Below are positions 1-5,028 of a stretch of DNA of 7,699 nt, piece by piece. A program made the translations under genes and the position numbers. Source of the DNA: Defluviitaleaceae bacterium (GTDB taxonomy: Bacteria > Bacillota > Clostridia > Lachnospirales > UBA5962). The notes under the pieces are model-generated. The model saw only the letters and a program-made list of their open reading frames with translations, was not told where the DNA came from and searched no databases. The stretch's first letter is position 1. Each line of letters opens with the position of its first letter. The stretch spans positions 1 to 7,699 of the forward strand of contig WRFW01000157.1 of NCBI GenBank assembly GCA_009787435.1, given 5' to 3'.

Positions 1-466
1 CTAAGTGTACGGTAATATAGCCAGGGATTATTACATTAGCTAGAACACGCCCAGCGGGAAAGCTTTCTTCTTCAAGATTAAAACGGCTTATAGTTCTCGG
101 GTGTAAAAGCCCATGTTCTTCATTTCGGATAATTACAGGCTGTGCCTGTGCTCTTGTAGATTCTAATGGAATCGGCATCATATCTACTGGCTGCATAGTT
201 TCAGAGCCATCTAAAATACGAACGTTGTATATAAACACTGGTTTATAACCCTCTGCTTGAATGCCTATATTATATTCACTATAAGGCTTTGCACCAGGTA
301 TTAACACGAGCTCTCTATTTGGTGCTGAAAGCTCAATTGAATCTGACTCGCTTGTGAAAGCTTCATATAGCGAGTTGCCTGCTTCATCGGTTACTACTAT
401 TTCCCCTTGAACTGGAATCGCTTCATCGCCTGTCGTTAAAAATACTTTTAAAAAACCTTTGCCCAT
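1..466 (-). CDS. sleC: SleC-like spore cortex-lytic enzyme, N-terminal part (runs off left edge)
   Basis: This is an open frame of 155 codons from ATG at 466-464 that reaches the left edge without a stop, so only the N-terminus is visible. The protein begins MGKGFLKVFLTTGDE and reads as a small beta-sandwich. Further features are 'APN' near residue 49, 'PYSEYNIGIQAEGYKPVFI', 'ILDGSE' and 'VIIPGYITVHL' at the edge. From memory this order matches the pre/pro region of clostridial SleC ('GFLTV', 'PYSQY', 'GYEPVVI', 'VIVPEYIVVH'). SleC is made as an inactive precursor in the spore, and Csp proteases cleave it at germination so that it degrades cortex peptidoglycan. The catalytic part lies outside the window, so another protein sharing this pro-domain is possible. 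A purine-rich site (AAGGGGGG) about 13 bases upstream supports the start. It is transcribed divergently from the XRE operon. Confidence 0.68.
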   Translation of the reverse strand, partial: MGKGFLKVFLTTGDEAIPVQGEIVVTDEAGNSLYEAFTSESDSIELSAPNRELVLIPGAKPYSEYNIGIQAEGYKPVFIYNVRILDGSETMQPVDMMPIPLESTRAQAQPVIIRNEEHGLLHPRTISRFNLEEESFPAGRVLANVIIPGYITVHL

Positions 467-503
467 AATTTTTTTAACGCCCCCCTTTTTAATAATATAT
501 TTT

Positions 504-540
504 TCTATAACTGCCTATAAAATCCAAAACAAGTTATAGA
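504..540. repeat. 9-bp inverted repeat upstream of the SleC-like gene
   Basis: TCTATAACT at 504-512 is matched by its reverse complement AGTTATAGA at 532-540, with a 19-bp spacer. CTATAA also occurs twice in direct orientation, at 505 and 515. It lies 38-74 bases upstream of the SleC-like start codon, in the leader or promoter zone. It could be an operator or an mRNA hairpin; in such AT-rich DNA chance is also possible. Confidence 0.35.
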
Positions 541-569
541 GTAAAAACACCTTTGCTTTGCTATACTTT

Positions 570-578
570 TATATTATG
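570..578 (-). promoter_or_regulatory. Weak candidate mother-cell (sigma-K-like) -10 box for the SleC-like gene
   Basis: On the minus strand these bases read CATAATATA, which fits the published sigma-K -10 pattern CATAnnnTA (its first seven bases also fit CATnnTA of sigma-G). I do not see a convincing -35 partner at the right distance, and the box is about 100 bases from the start codon. It is listed because a late-sporulation promoter is expected here and no good sigma-A promoter for this gene is visible. Confidence 0.2.
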
Positions 579-614
579 ATAGTAAAAAATTTTTGCCACT
601 CAACCACAGGTTTA

Positions 615-643
615 TTGAATTTTCGCAATTTTTTTGATATAAT
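615..643 (+). promoter_or_regulatory. Sigma-A promoter of the XRE-DUF4097 operon, extended -10
   Basis: -35 TTGAAT (615-620), a 17-bp spacer and a perfect -10 TATAAT (638-643). The -10 is preceded by TGA (635-637), giving an extended -10 element. Transcription should start near 650, leaving a short leader of about 20-30 nt before the XRE start. Confidence 0.8.
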
Positions 644-670
644 AATATTCAAAATGAAAAAGATGAAGAG

Positions 671-1297
671 GTGAGATTTATAGACTCTATAGCAGTTGGG
701 GAATCTTTAAAAAATTTGCGAAAACAAAAAAATTTAACCCAAACAGAAGTTGGGGGTAAAATAGGAATAACTGCCCAAGCTATTTCTAAATGGGAGCGTG
801 GCGAAAGCTTCCCAGATATTTCTTTGTGGCCAATTTTAAGTGAGATTTATGAAACTACTATTGACCTAATATTAGCACCAAATAATCTCGCTTCTGTAGT
901 CAAAAATATTAATATTGTTTCGGAAAATATTTTTAAAGAAATGCTAACCGATTTAAACTTAGATTTATTCGTATATTTAAATGAATCCCAAAAGACAGAC
1001 ATGATAAACCACTTGTTAAAACAAAAAGATTACGATATATATATATATGAGATAATTCCAAACACTAACCCAAGCCATAGAGAGATTATAGTTTTGGAAA
1101 TTATTAAAAAAGGGCATTTTTATAAACTTGAACAAATAGCACCGTATATTCCAAAACCCCTAAACGATGTTGTAATAGAAGCCCTAATAAAAAAAGAAGA
1201 TTTTACAACATTAGAAAATTTAGAACCATTTTTCACTAAAGCTCAAAAAGAGCTAATATTACAAAAAGAAGGAGAGCATAATGGACGAAAAAATTAA
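671..1297 (+). CDS. XRE-family transcriptional regulator with C-terminal helical repeats
   Basis: This is a DNA-binding regulator of up to 208 residues. Residues 9-64 form an HTH_3/Cro-C1 domain with the typical 'LRKQKNLTQ', 'GITAQAISKWERGESFPDI' and 'LSEIY' signature. Residues 107-190 form three tandem 28-residue helical repeats (107-134, 135-162, 163-190); the last two read roughly 'xxREIIxxxIIKKxxFxxLExIxPYIPK', and a partial fourth follows. The start is uncertain. GTG at 671 opens the frame, but the strong Shine-Dalgarno AAGAGGTGA (666-674) overlaps it and is better placed for the in-frame ATA at 680, which would give 'MDSIAVGESLKNLRKQ', a more usual N-terminus. The stop codon lies 17 bases inside the next gene, so the two are probably co-translated. 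I infer that it controls its own operon and possibly envelope-stress genes; the ligand is unknown. Confidence 0.85.
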   Translation: MRFIDSIAVGESLKNLRKQKNLTQTEVGGKIGITAQAISKWERGESFPDISLWPILSEIYETTIDLILAPNNLASVVKNINIVSENIFKEMLTDLNLDLFVYLNESQKTDMINHLLKQKDYDIYIYEIIPNTNPSHREIIVLEIIKKGHFYKLEQIAPYIPKPLNDVVIEALIKKEDFTTLENLEPFFTKAQKELILQKEGEHNGRKN

Positions 1298-2327
1298 AAT
1301 ATTAGAAATGTTAAAAGAGGGGCAAATAACGGTTGAAGATTCTATAAAGCTAATGGAAGCTATAGAGAGCCCAAAAGAAGAACCCTTTTTTGAAAAACAC
1401 CAAAAAGAAATTAAAAAGCACGATGGATTTGCAAGTAAACTTTCAGAATTAATTGAAGATATAACTGAAAATGTAACGAAAGCTGTAAATGAAGTTGGTA
1501 TAATTGTAGATTTAGGAGAGATTGGCAATAGAGAATTTGTAGATTCTAAACAATTTATATTTACAGCAAACACACCAGAAGTTATAGAAAGCTTAAAATT
1601 AAAAGCAAAAAATAGCCAAGTTCAAATAGAGGGGTATCACGGGAGCATAATTGAAATAAGGGGCAGCTACAAACCACGCATAGGAAAAATTGTTGAGATT
1701 AAATTATTAGAAGAGAATAACTCTATTGAGCTTGATTATGATTATAATGCCGTTAAACATTTGAGTATACAAGCTAGAATTCCAAATTTATTTATTAACG
1801 AGATAGATGCGGTTACTTCAAATTCTAAAATAATGATAGAAGATATTAAAGCAAAAGATATTTATGCAAAGACTACTAACGGCTCTATAATAACGGAAGA
1901 TGTGGAAGCAAACCTTTTAGATTTAAGCACTTCAAATAGTTCTATATCTATTTCAGATTCTAAATCAGAAAAGGCTAAATTAGCAACTTCTAACGGAGCA
2001 ATAAAATTAGAAGATGTTTATATTACAGAAACACGAGCGATGACTTCAAACGGAAAAATTTCTGTGGAATCTTTAAATCCTATAAATATAGAAGCAACTT
2101 TAGATGCACAAACCTCAAATGCTTCTATAGTAGTTAATATAGAGGAAACACCAGCAAAATTTAGAGCTAGCACTTCTAACGGAAAAGTATCTGTAGATGG
2201 CGGTGTTTATAACTATTCTGAAAATTCTAAGTCTTTTGTTGAAGCGATAAGCCCATATTATGAAGAAGCTTCAAAAAAAATTAAAATGAATTTAAGCACT
2301 TCTAATGGGAACATTAAAATAAAATAG
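1281..2327 (+). CDS. SHOCT-like / DUF4097 beta-repeat protein (YvlB/LiaX-like)
   Basis: This 348-residue protein starts at ATG 1281 behind AGAAGGAGA (1267-1275). Residues 1-30 (MDEKIKILEMLKEGQITVED...) form the short SHOCT-like helical hairpin seen at the N-terminus of YvlB and LiaX. Residues 35-70 are charged and probably helical. From about residue 85 onward the protein is beta-rich, and from 179 it carries repeats of the form T(S/T)N(G/S/A)xIxxED at 179, 198, 217, 236, 255, 278, 298 and 340, as in DUF4097. The first five are exactly 19 residues apart. No signal peptide or membrane segment is visible, so it is probably cytoplasmic or held to the membrane by a partner. LiaX in Enterococcus senses antimicrobial peptides and daptomycin; a similar envelope-stress role is inferred here from architecture alone. 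Confidence 0.82.
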   Translation: MDEKIKILEMLKEGQITVEDSIKLMEAIESPKEEPFFEKHQKEIKKHDGFASKLSELIEDITENVTKAVNEVGIIVDLGEIGNREFVDSKQFIFTANTPEVIESLKLKAKNSQVQIEGYHGSIIEIRGSYKPRIGKIVEIKLLEENNSIELDYDYNAVKHLSIQARIPNLFINEIDAVTSNSKIMIEDIKAKDIYAKTTNGSIITEDVEANLLDLSTSNSSISISDSKSEKAKLATSNGAIKLEDVYITETRAMTSNGKISVESLNPINIEATLDAQTSNASIVVNIEETPAKFRASTSNGKVSVDGGVYNYSENSKSFVEAISPYYEEASKKIKMNLSTSNGNIKIK

Positions 2328-2340
2328 GGCTTGCAGCCTG

Positions 2341-2390
2341 CTTAATTTTTGCAATTGGCGTAATTGAAACTATCATAGTTTGCAATTAAG
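2341..2390 (+). other. Potential three-way-junction fold in the 3' region of the XRE-DUF4097 operon
   Basis: An outer stem CTTAATT/AATTAAG (2341-2347 with 2384-2390) encloses two adjacent arms. These are CAATT/AATTG (2352-2356 with 2362-2366, 5-base loop) and AAACTA/TAGTTT (2367-2372 with 2376-2381, 3-base loop). The arms abut without a gap. The second arm is also a DNA dyad, AAACTAT-C-ATAGTTT. The nonamer TTTGCAATT occurs twice (2348, 2379). The function is unknown. The AT-rich stems are weak, so this may be chance. Confidence 0.35.
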
Positions 2391-2410
2391 ATAAGTGTAG
2401 CTAGAATAAT

Positions 2411-2451
2411 TTTAAAAATAAAAAAGCCTTGCTGAAATTTATGGCAAGGCT
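2411..2451 (-). terminator. Rho-independent terminator of the 119-residue gene, possibly bidirectional
   Basis: The 8-bp stem AGCCTTGC (2425-2432) / GCAAGGCT (2444-2451) has an 11-base loop. On the minus strand it is followed by TTTTTATTTTT, a strong U-tract, and it begins 10 bases after the stop of the minus-strand gene. On the plus strand the stem is followed by AATTTAAATTTT, a weaker tract that could still end the XRE-DUF4097 transcript. Confidence 0.85.
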
Positions 2452-2461
2452 AATTTAAATT

Positions 2462-2821
2462 TTAAACAGTTCTTAGTTCATATTGCTTTTTAGAGCCTTT
2501 AGTTACTGTGTTTAATTTAAAATTTTGGTTTACTATTTCTTCAGCAAAAAAGATTACAGCTTTTTTAAGCTGTGCATTTAAAGTTAAGCTTGTTGAATGA
2601 AAGCCTGTTAATTCTTCACTGCCATTTAATTCACATATTAAAGTTATTTTTTCCACTTCTCTTGATTGGTCTGAATCTTCTAACTGCACTTGCTCGCTGC
2701 ACATATATTTAATTTTAAATGTGTTTGCTTTTTCAAGCTCGCTAGATGGGTCAGTATTTGCTATTATGTTGAAAATCTCACCTTGTTTCATGTTGTATAA
2801 ATCTTTAACTAGTTCAGTCAT
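2462..2821 (-). CDS. Hypothetical 119-residue soluble protein, family not recognised
   Basis: I do not recognise this protein. It starts at ATG 2821-2819 behind TAGGAG with about 8 bases of spacing, has its own strong promoter and ends just before a terminator, so it is a real single-gene unit. It has no signal peptide, membrane segment or obvious catalytic motif. Residues 1-20 (MTELVKDLYNMKQGEIFNII) look helical. The middle (about 35-85) alternates hydrophobic and charged residues as in a beta sheet ('FKIKYMCSEQVQLED', 'KITLICELNGSEELTGF'), and a helix follows ('LKKAVIFFAEEIVNQ', about 84-98). The C-terminus is basic (KGSKKQYELRTV). Only two cysteines are present (residues 41 and 63), both inside predicted strands. 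Its neighbours give no functional clue. Confidence 0.75.
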   Translation of the reverse strand: MTELVKDLYNMKQGEIFNIIANTDPSSELEKANTFKIKYMCSEQVQLEDSDQSREVEKITLICELNGSEELTGFHSTSLTLNAQLKKAVIFFAEEIVNQNFKLNTVTKGSKKQYELRTV

Positions 2822-2869
2822 TTGTTTTTCTCCTATAGGTTATTTTAATTTAGTTTAAGTATTAAATCA

Positions 2870-2898
2870 ATTGTACCACAGTTATACCTTTTTGTAAA
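2870..2898 (-). promoter_or_regulatory. Sigma-A promoter of the 119-residue gene, extended -10
   Basis: On the minus strand: -35 TTTACA (2898-2893), a 17-bp spacer and -10 TACAAT (2875-2870) preceded by TGG, an extended -10. The predicted start of transcription is near 2863, giving a leader of about 40 nt that holds the TAGGAG ribosome site. Confidence 0.75.
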
Positions 2899-2965
2899 CA
2901 GTTAAATTGAAAATATGCTATAAATTTTTTCGGTATTCTGAGAAGAAAATTTATGAAAACTATAC

Positions 2966-3000
2966 AAAAAAACAAAAAAGAAGCTCACGGCTTCCTTTTT
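2966..3000 (-). terminator. Terminator of the spore lipoprotein gene, enclosing its stop codon
   Basis: On the minus strand the stem GAAGC/GCTTC (2994-2990 with 2984-2980) has a 5-base loop and is followed by TTTTTTG and TTTTTTT. A-rich bases upstream extend the pairing after one mismatch. The TGA stop (2987-2985) of the lipoprotein gene lies in the loop, so there is essentially no 3' untranslated region. Confidence 0.8.
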
Positions 3001-3401
3001 TCTAACACATCATAAATTTTTTGTACTATTTCATCTGTAACCGAAACTGAAACGTGTTTAACAGAGCTATCAACTTGCTTTATTTTATGCTCAACTACTT
3101 TTTTCTTCGCCTTAATATCTCTCTTTTCCAGTCGCTCATTAAAATCTAAAGAAACTAATGCGGCATTTTCTAATATTACTATATTAGCCCCCTCTATACC
3201 GTCTATCCCTAATACTAAGCTTTCTAATTTTTGTGTTCGTTGTGTTAAAAAATCTGCTTCTTTATCTATTACGTTTGTTGATTCTAATTCTGGGAAAGCA
3301 TATGCAACACTATTTTCCAAAGCATCAAACCGCACTTCTCGAAGTGGCGAACAAGCGGTTAAAAATAGCCCAAGAAGAGATACGAACATTAATAATCTCA
3401 T
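2985..3401 (-). CDS. YhcN/YlaJ-family spore lipoprotein
   Basis: This 138-residue protein starts at ATG 3401-3399 behind a near-perfect AGGAGGAA. Residues 1-17 (MRLLMFVSLLGLFLTAC) are a type II lipoprotein signal, with lipobox L-T-A-C and Cys17 as the lipidated residue. The mature part carries the YhcN/YlaJ (Spore_YhcN_YlaJ) pattern. It has a charged helix at about 44-62 and 'GIEGANIVILENAALVSLDF' at 68-87. Next come a Lys-rich stretch ('KRDIKAKKKVVEHKIKQVD', about 93-111) and 'VKHVSVSVTDEIVQKI' near the end. Family members sit on the inner spore membrane or forespore and contribute to germination or outgrowth in Bacillus; the exact biochemical role is unsettled. It is somewhat short for the family but complete. 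No clear sigma-A promoter is visible upstream, in keeping with sporulation control. Its 5' region faces the small membrane protein unit. Confidence 0.82.
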   Translation of the reverse strand: MRLLMFVSLLGLFLTACSPLREVRFDALENSVAYAFPELESTNVIDKEADFLTQRTQKLESLVLGIDGIEGANIVILENAALVSLDFNERLEKRDIKAKKKVVEHKIKQVDSSVKHVSVSVTDEIVQKIYDVLEKRKP

Positions 3402-3432
3402 TTTATTCCTCCTATTCCTACTATAGCTAAGA

Positions 3433-3461
3433 ATAGTATTTGCAGTTTAATAAAATACTAT
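3433..3461. repeat. 9-bp inverted repeat in the divergent control region
   Basis: ATAGTATTT (3433-3441) and its reverse complement AAATACTAT (3453-3461) are separated by 11 bp, so the half-site centres are 20 bp apart, about two helical turns. The right half overlaps the -35 box of the plus-strand promoter (3459-3464). The position suggests a repressor operator shared by the lipoprotein gene and the small membrane protein. It could also form a hairpin in the lipoprotein mRNA leader. Confidence 0.5.
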
Positions 3462-3487
3462 ACAGGATAAAAAATATATGATATAAT
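3459..3487 (+). promoter_or_regulatory. Sigma-A promoter of the small membrane protein unit
   Basis: -35 TATACA (3459-3464, four of six consensus bases), a 17-bp spacer and a perfect -10 TATAAT (3482-3487), with TGA immediately before it as an extended -10. The predicted transcription start is near 3494, just ahead of the first leader hairpin (3496). Confidence 0.7.
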
Positions 3488-3493
3488 TAAGTA

Positions 3494-3643
3494 CATCTAA
3501 AAACTGCTAAGTTTTTAGAAAGGTATGCTAAAAATAGCTCGTTCTTTGGGCTATTTTGGGCGAGATAAAAATCACCAAATGAAGTTTTTAGAAAAATCTA
3601 AGACTTAAGAAGTTTTTAAATTTAAAGAAAGGACGGTGTAATT
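3494..3643 (+). promoter_or_regulatory. Structured 5' leader with mutually exclusive pairings
   Basis: The mRNA leader is about 150 nt long. TCTAAAAAC (3496-3504) can pair with GTTTTTAGA at 3511-3519 (loop of 6) or with an identical copy at 3584-3592. The long-range choice would enclose an inner domain. Inside it, AAAATAGC/GCTATTTT (3531-3538 with 3550-3557) competes topologically with CTCGTTC/GGGCGAG (3538-3544 with 3558-3564, two G-T wobbles). GGTGT (3635-3639) can also pair with ACACC (3661-3665) around the start codon. This resembles a riboswitch or attenuator, but I recognise no known class and no terminator lies inside the leader. Control of translation would therefore be the likelier mode. 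Confidence 0.45.
3525..3608 (+). CDS. Possible 27-codon upstream open reading frame in the leader
   Basis: ATG 3525 opens a 27-codon frame (MLKIARSLGYFGRDKNHQMK...) ending at TAA 3606-3608, 35 bases before the downstream start codon. It spans the competing helices, so its translation would remodel the leader. The purines AGAAAGG (3517-3523) sit only one base from the ATG, which is too close for good initiation. An in-frame ATG at 3579 has no ribosome site. Treat it as speculative. Confidence 0.2.
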   Translation: MLKIARSLGYFGRDKNHQMKFLEKSKT

Positions 3644-3805
3644 ATGAAAAAAAGAAGAAGACACCATAGGACAGCGAAAAGAACCGAAAAACAAGAGTTT
3701 AAAAAACACAAAAAGTATACACATATTTATTTAATAGTAGCTTGTGTAGCACTTGTAGCTTACTTAGAAGGCCTTATTACTGGGTTTCTAATTGGAAAGC
3801 ACTAA
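3644..3805 (+). CDS. Small basic single-pass membrane protein, 53 residues
   Basis: A complete short gene: promoter, leader, AAAGGA ribosome site (3628-3633, 10 bases from the ATG), 53 codons, TAA and an immediate terminator. The first half is very basic (MKKRRRHHRTAKRTEK..., then KKHKKY). Residues 28-50 form one hydrophobic helix (IYLIVACVALVAY, then LEGLITGFLIG) with a small-residue GxxxG-type face (G43-x-x-x-G47-x-x-x-G51) that could support helix packing. The positive-inside rule puts the basic N-terminus in the cytoplasm, with almost nothing outside (C-terminal ...GKH). The lone Glu42 within the helix is unusual. I do not recognise the family. Possible roles include a membrane-protein regulator or a nucleic-acid- or lipid-binding peptide; nothing here decides between them. 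A lone toxin is possible but no antitoxin is apparent. Confidence 0.72.
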   Translation: MKKRRRHHRTAKRTEKQEFKKHKKYTHIYLIVACVALVAYLEGLITGFLIGKH

Positions 3806-3827
3806 AAAAGCCCTTTAGGGCTTTTTT
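3804..3827 (+). terminator. Bidirectional Rho-independent terminator
   Basis: A perfect 10-bp stem AAAAAAGCCC/GGGCTTTTTT (3804-3813 with 3818-3827) has a TTTA tetraloop and is followed by GTTTTTT. The stem begins within the TAA stop of the small membrane protein. Read on the minus strand it also carries a T6 tract, and lies about 30 bases after the stop of the CdaR-type gene, so it can end both convergent transcripts. Confidence 0.9.
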
Positions 3828-3857
3828 GTTTTTTATAAAATTGGAGCTGGCTTATGA

Positions 3858-4946
3858 TTAATATTTGTATCCCTCTTCTTTGTAAGTAATATATTTACTT
3901 ACCATGGTGAGTATTTTAAATACAACTGCATCATCAAAATTTGTTAAATCTAACCCTGTTTTTTTAATTAGCTTATTCAAACGATAAACGAGAGTATTTC
4001 TATGAATAAATAGCTGGCGTGAAGTTTCAGACACATTTAAGTTGTTTTCAAAAAATTTATCTACAGTTACTAACACTTCTTCTTCAAAAACATCTAAAGA
4101 AGTTTCGCCTAGTATTTCAAACATAAAAATTTTACACAAGCTTAGCGGCAATTGATATATAAGCCTGCCTATGCCTAAATTTTCATAGTTAACTATTTGG
4201 CTTTCGGGATTAAAAATGCTGCTAACTTCTAATGCCATTTTTGCTTCTTTATAGCTTAAAGAAACATTTTTAAGGTCTGAAATTTTTGTGCCTATGGAAA
4301 CTCTTGAGTTTATTTCTAATTCTGTGTGCATTATATCGGCAAGGGTGCTTGCTATCTCTTCTAATTCTTGCAAAGAAGAATTTTCTTTTACTTGTTTCAC
4401 AACTATTATGTGATGTTCATCAACATTTGTAATAAAATCTTTAGGATTTTCATAAAATTTACGCAGTTTATCTATTAATGTTAGGCTGGCGTCTTCCACT
4501 TCTATTAAAAAAATGCTCCTAGTTGCGGTTGAACTTATGCCCATTTTTTTAGCCCTGCTATAAATATCAACTAACAATAAATTATCTAACAATAGATTTT
4601 TTATGAAATTATCTTTATCATACCGCTCTTTATAAGCAGTTAAAAGGCATTCTACTTGAAAAGCTGCTATTTGCCCTGCTTTATGGCTTTCAATATCGGT
4701 TCCTTTTATAGAGACTACATATTCAGCTACACCATTATCAAAGGCTTTAAAATAAATATAGCCCTCTATAATTTGCACCTCGGCTGCTGAAACCATAAAA
4801 GGTCTTAAACTGTCTATAACCTCACCTATGAGTGAACTTTCTGTAGAAGCTACTATTCTACCTTCTGTTTCGATTACGCTAAAATCTAGCCTAAGAAGCT
4901 CTTTTAAGCCATCAACTACGTTTTGCAAAATTTGTGCTGAAATCAT
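3858..4946 (-). CDS. CdaR-family sugar-diacid-type transcriptional regulator
   Basis: This 362-residue protein has the full CdaR layout. Residues 1-130 form the putative sugar-diacid recognition domain (MISAQILQNVVDGLKELLRLD, 'VIETEGRIVAST', 'LIGE', 'GYIYFKAF'). Residues 140-245 form the GGDEF-like middle domain ('SIFLIEVED', 'VSIGTKISDLKNVSLSYKEAKMAL'). Residues 286-350 form the PucR/CdaR C-terminal HTH_30, with 'NVSETSRQLFIHRNTLVYRLNKL' (304-326). E. coli CdaR activates glucarate, galactarate and glycerate use. No transporter, dehydratase or glycerate kinase lies in this window, so the targets are elsewhere and the ligand is unproven. Start: ATG 4946-4944 with GTGGGGA 9 bases upstream. The gene is divergent from comM, convergent with the small membrane protein gene, and has a consensus promoter and a leader of about 75 nt. 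Confidence 0.88.
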   Translation of the reverse strand: MISAQILQNVVDGLKELLRLDFSVIETEGRIVASTESSLIGEVIDSLRPFMVSAAEVQIIEGYIYFKAFDNGVAEYVVSIKGTDIESHKAGQIAAFQVECLLTAYKERYDKDNFIKNLLLDNLLLVDIYSRAKKMGISSTATRSIFLIEVEDASLTLIDKLRKFYENPKDFITNVDEHHIIVVKQVKENSSLQELEEIASTLADIMHTELEINSRVSIGTKISDLKNVSLSYKEAKMALEVSSIFNPESQIVNYENLGIGRLIYQLPLSLCKIFMFEILGETSLDVFEEEVLVTVDKFFENNLNVSETSRQLFIHRNTLVYRLNKLIKKTGLDLTNFDDAVVFKILTMVSKYITYKEEGYKY

Positions 4947-5028
4947 TTTTAAAAATCCCCACTTTCATATATAAGTTATAAGAAATCTTTCAACTCCAAT
5001 TGTAATTTTTTCAATATACTTACCTATA

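Noticed and set aside
1259..1573. A 104-codon open frame on the minus strand
   Set aside because: It lies antisense to the XRE/DUF4097 junction, is Ser/Phe/Ile-rich as expected from complementing AT-rich coding DNA, and has no ribosome site.
3233..3430. A 65-codon open frame on the plus strand
   Set aside because: It is antisense to the spore lipoprotein gene, which has a lipobox, a strong ribosome site and family motifs; this frame has none of these.
3494..3643. A known riboswitch, T-box or 6S-like RNA
   Set aside because: I see no TGG-N/T-box sequence, no preQ1, SAM, c-di-GMP, guanidine or fluoride core, and no intrinsic terminator within the leader.
3644..3805. A type I toxin-antitoxin locus
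   Set aside because: The small hydrophobic peptide fits loosely, but I see no antisense promoter or antitoxin RNA opposite the gene, and the long basic N-terminus is atypical.
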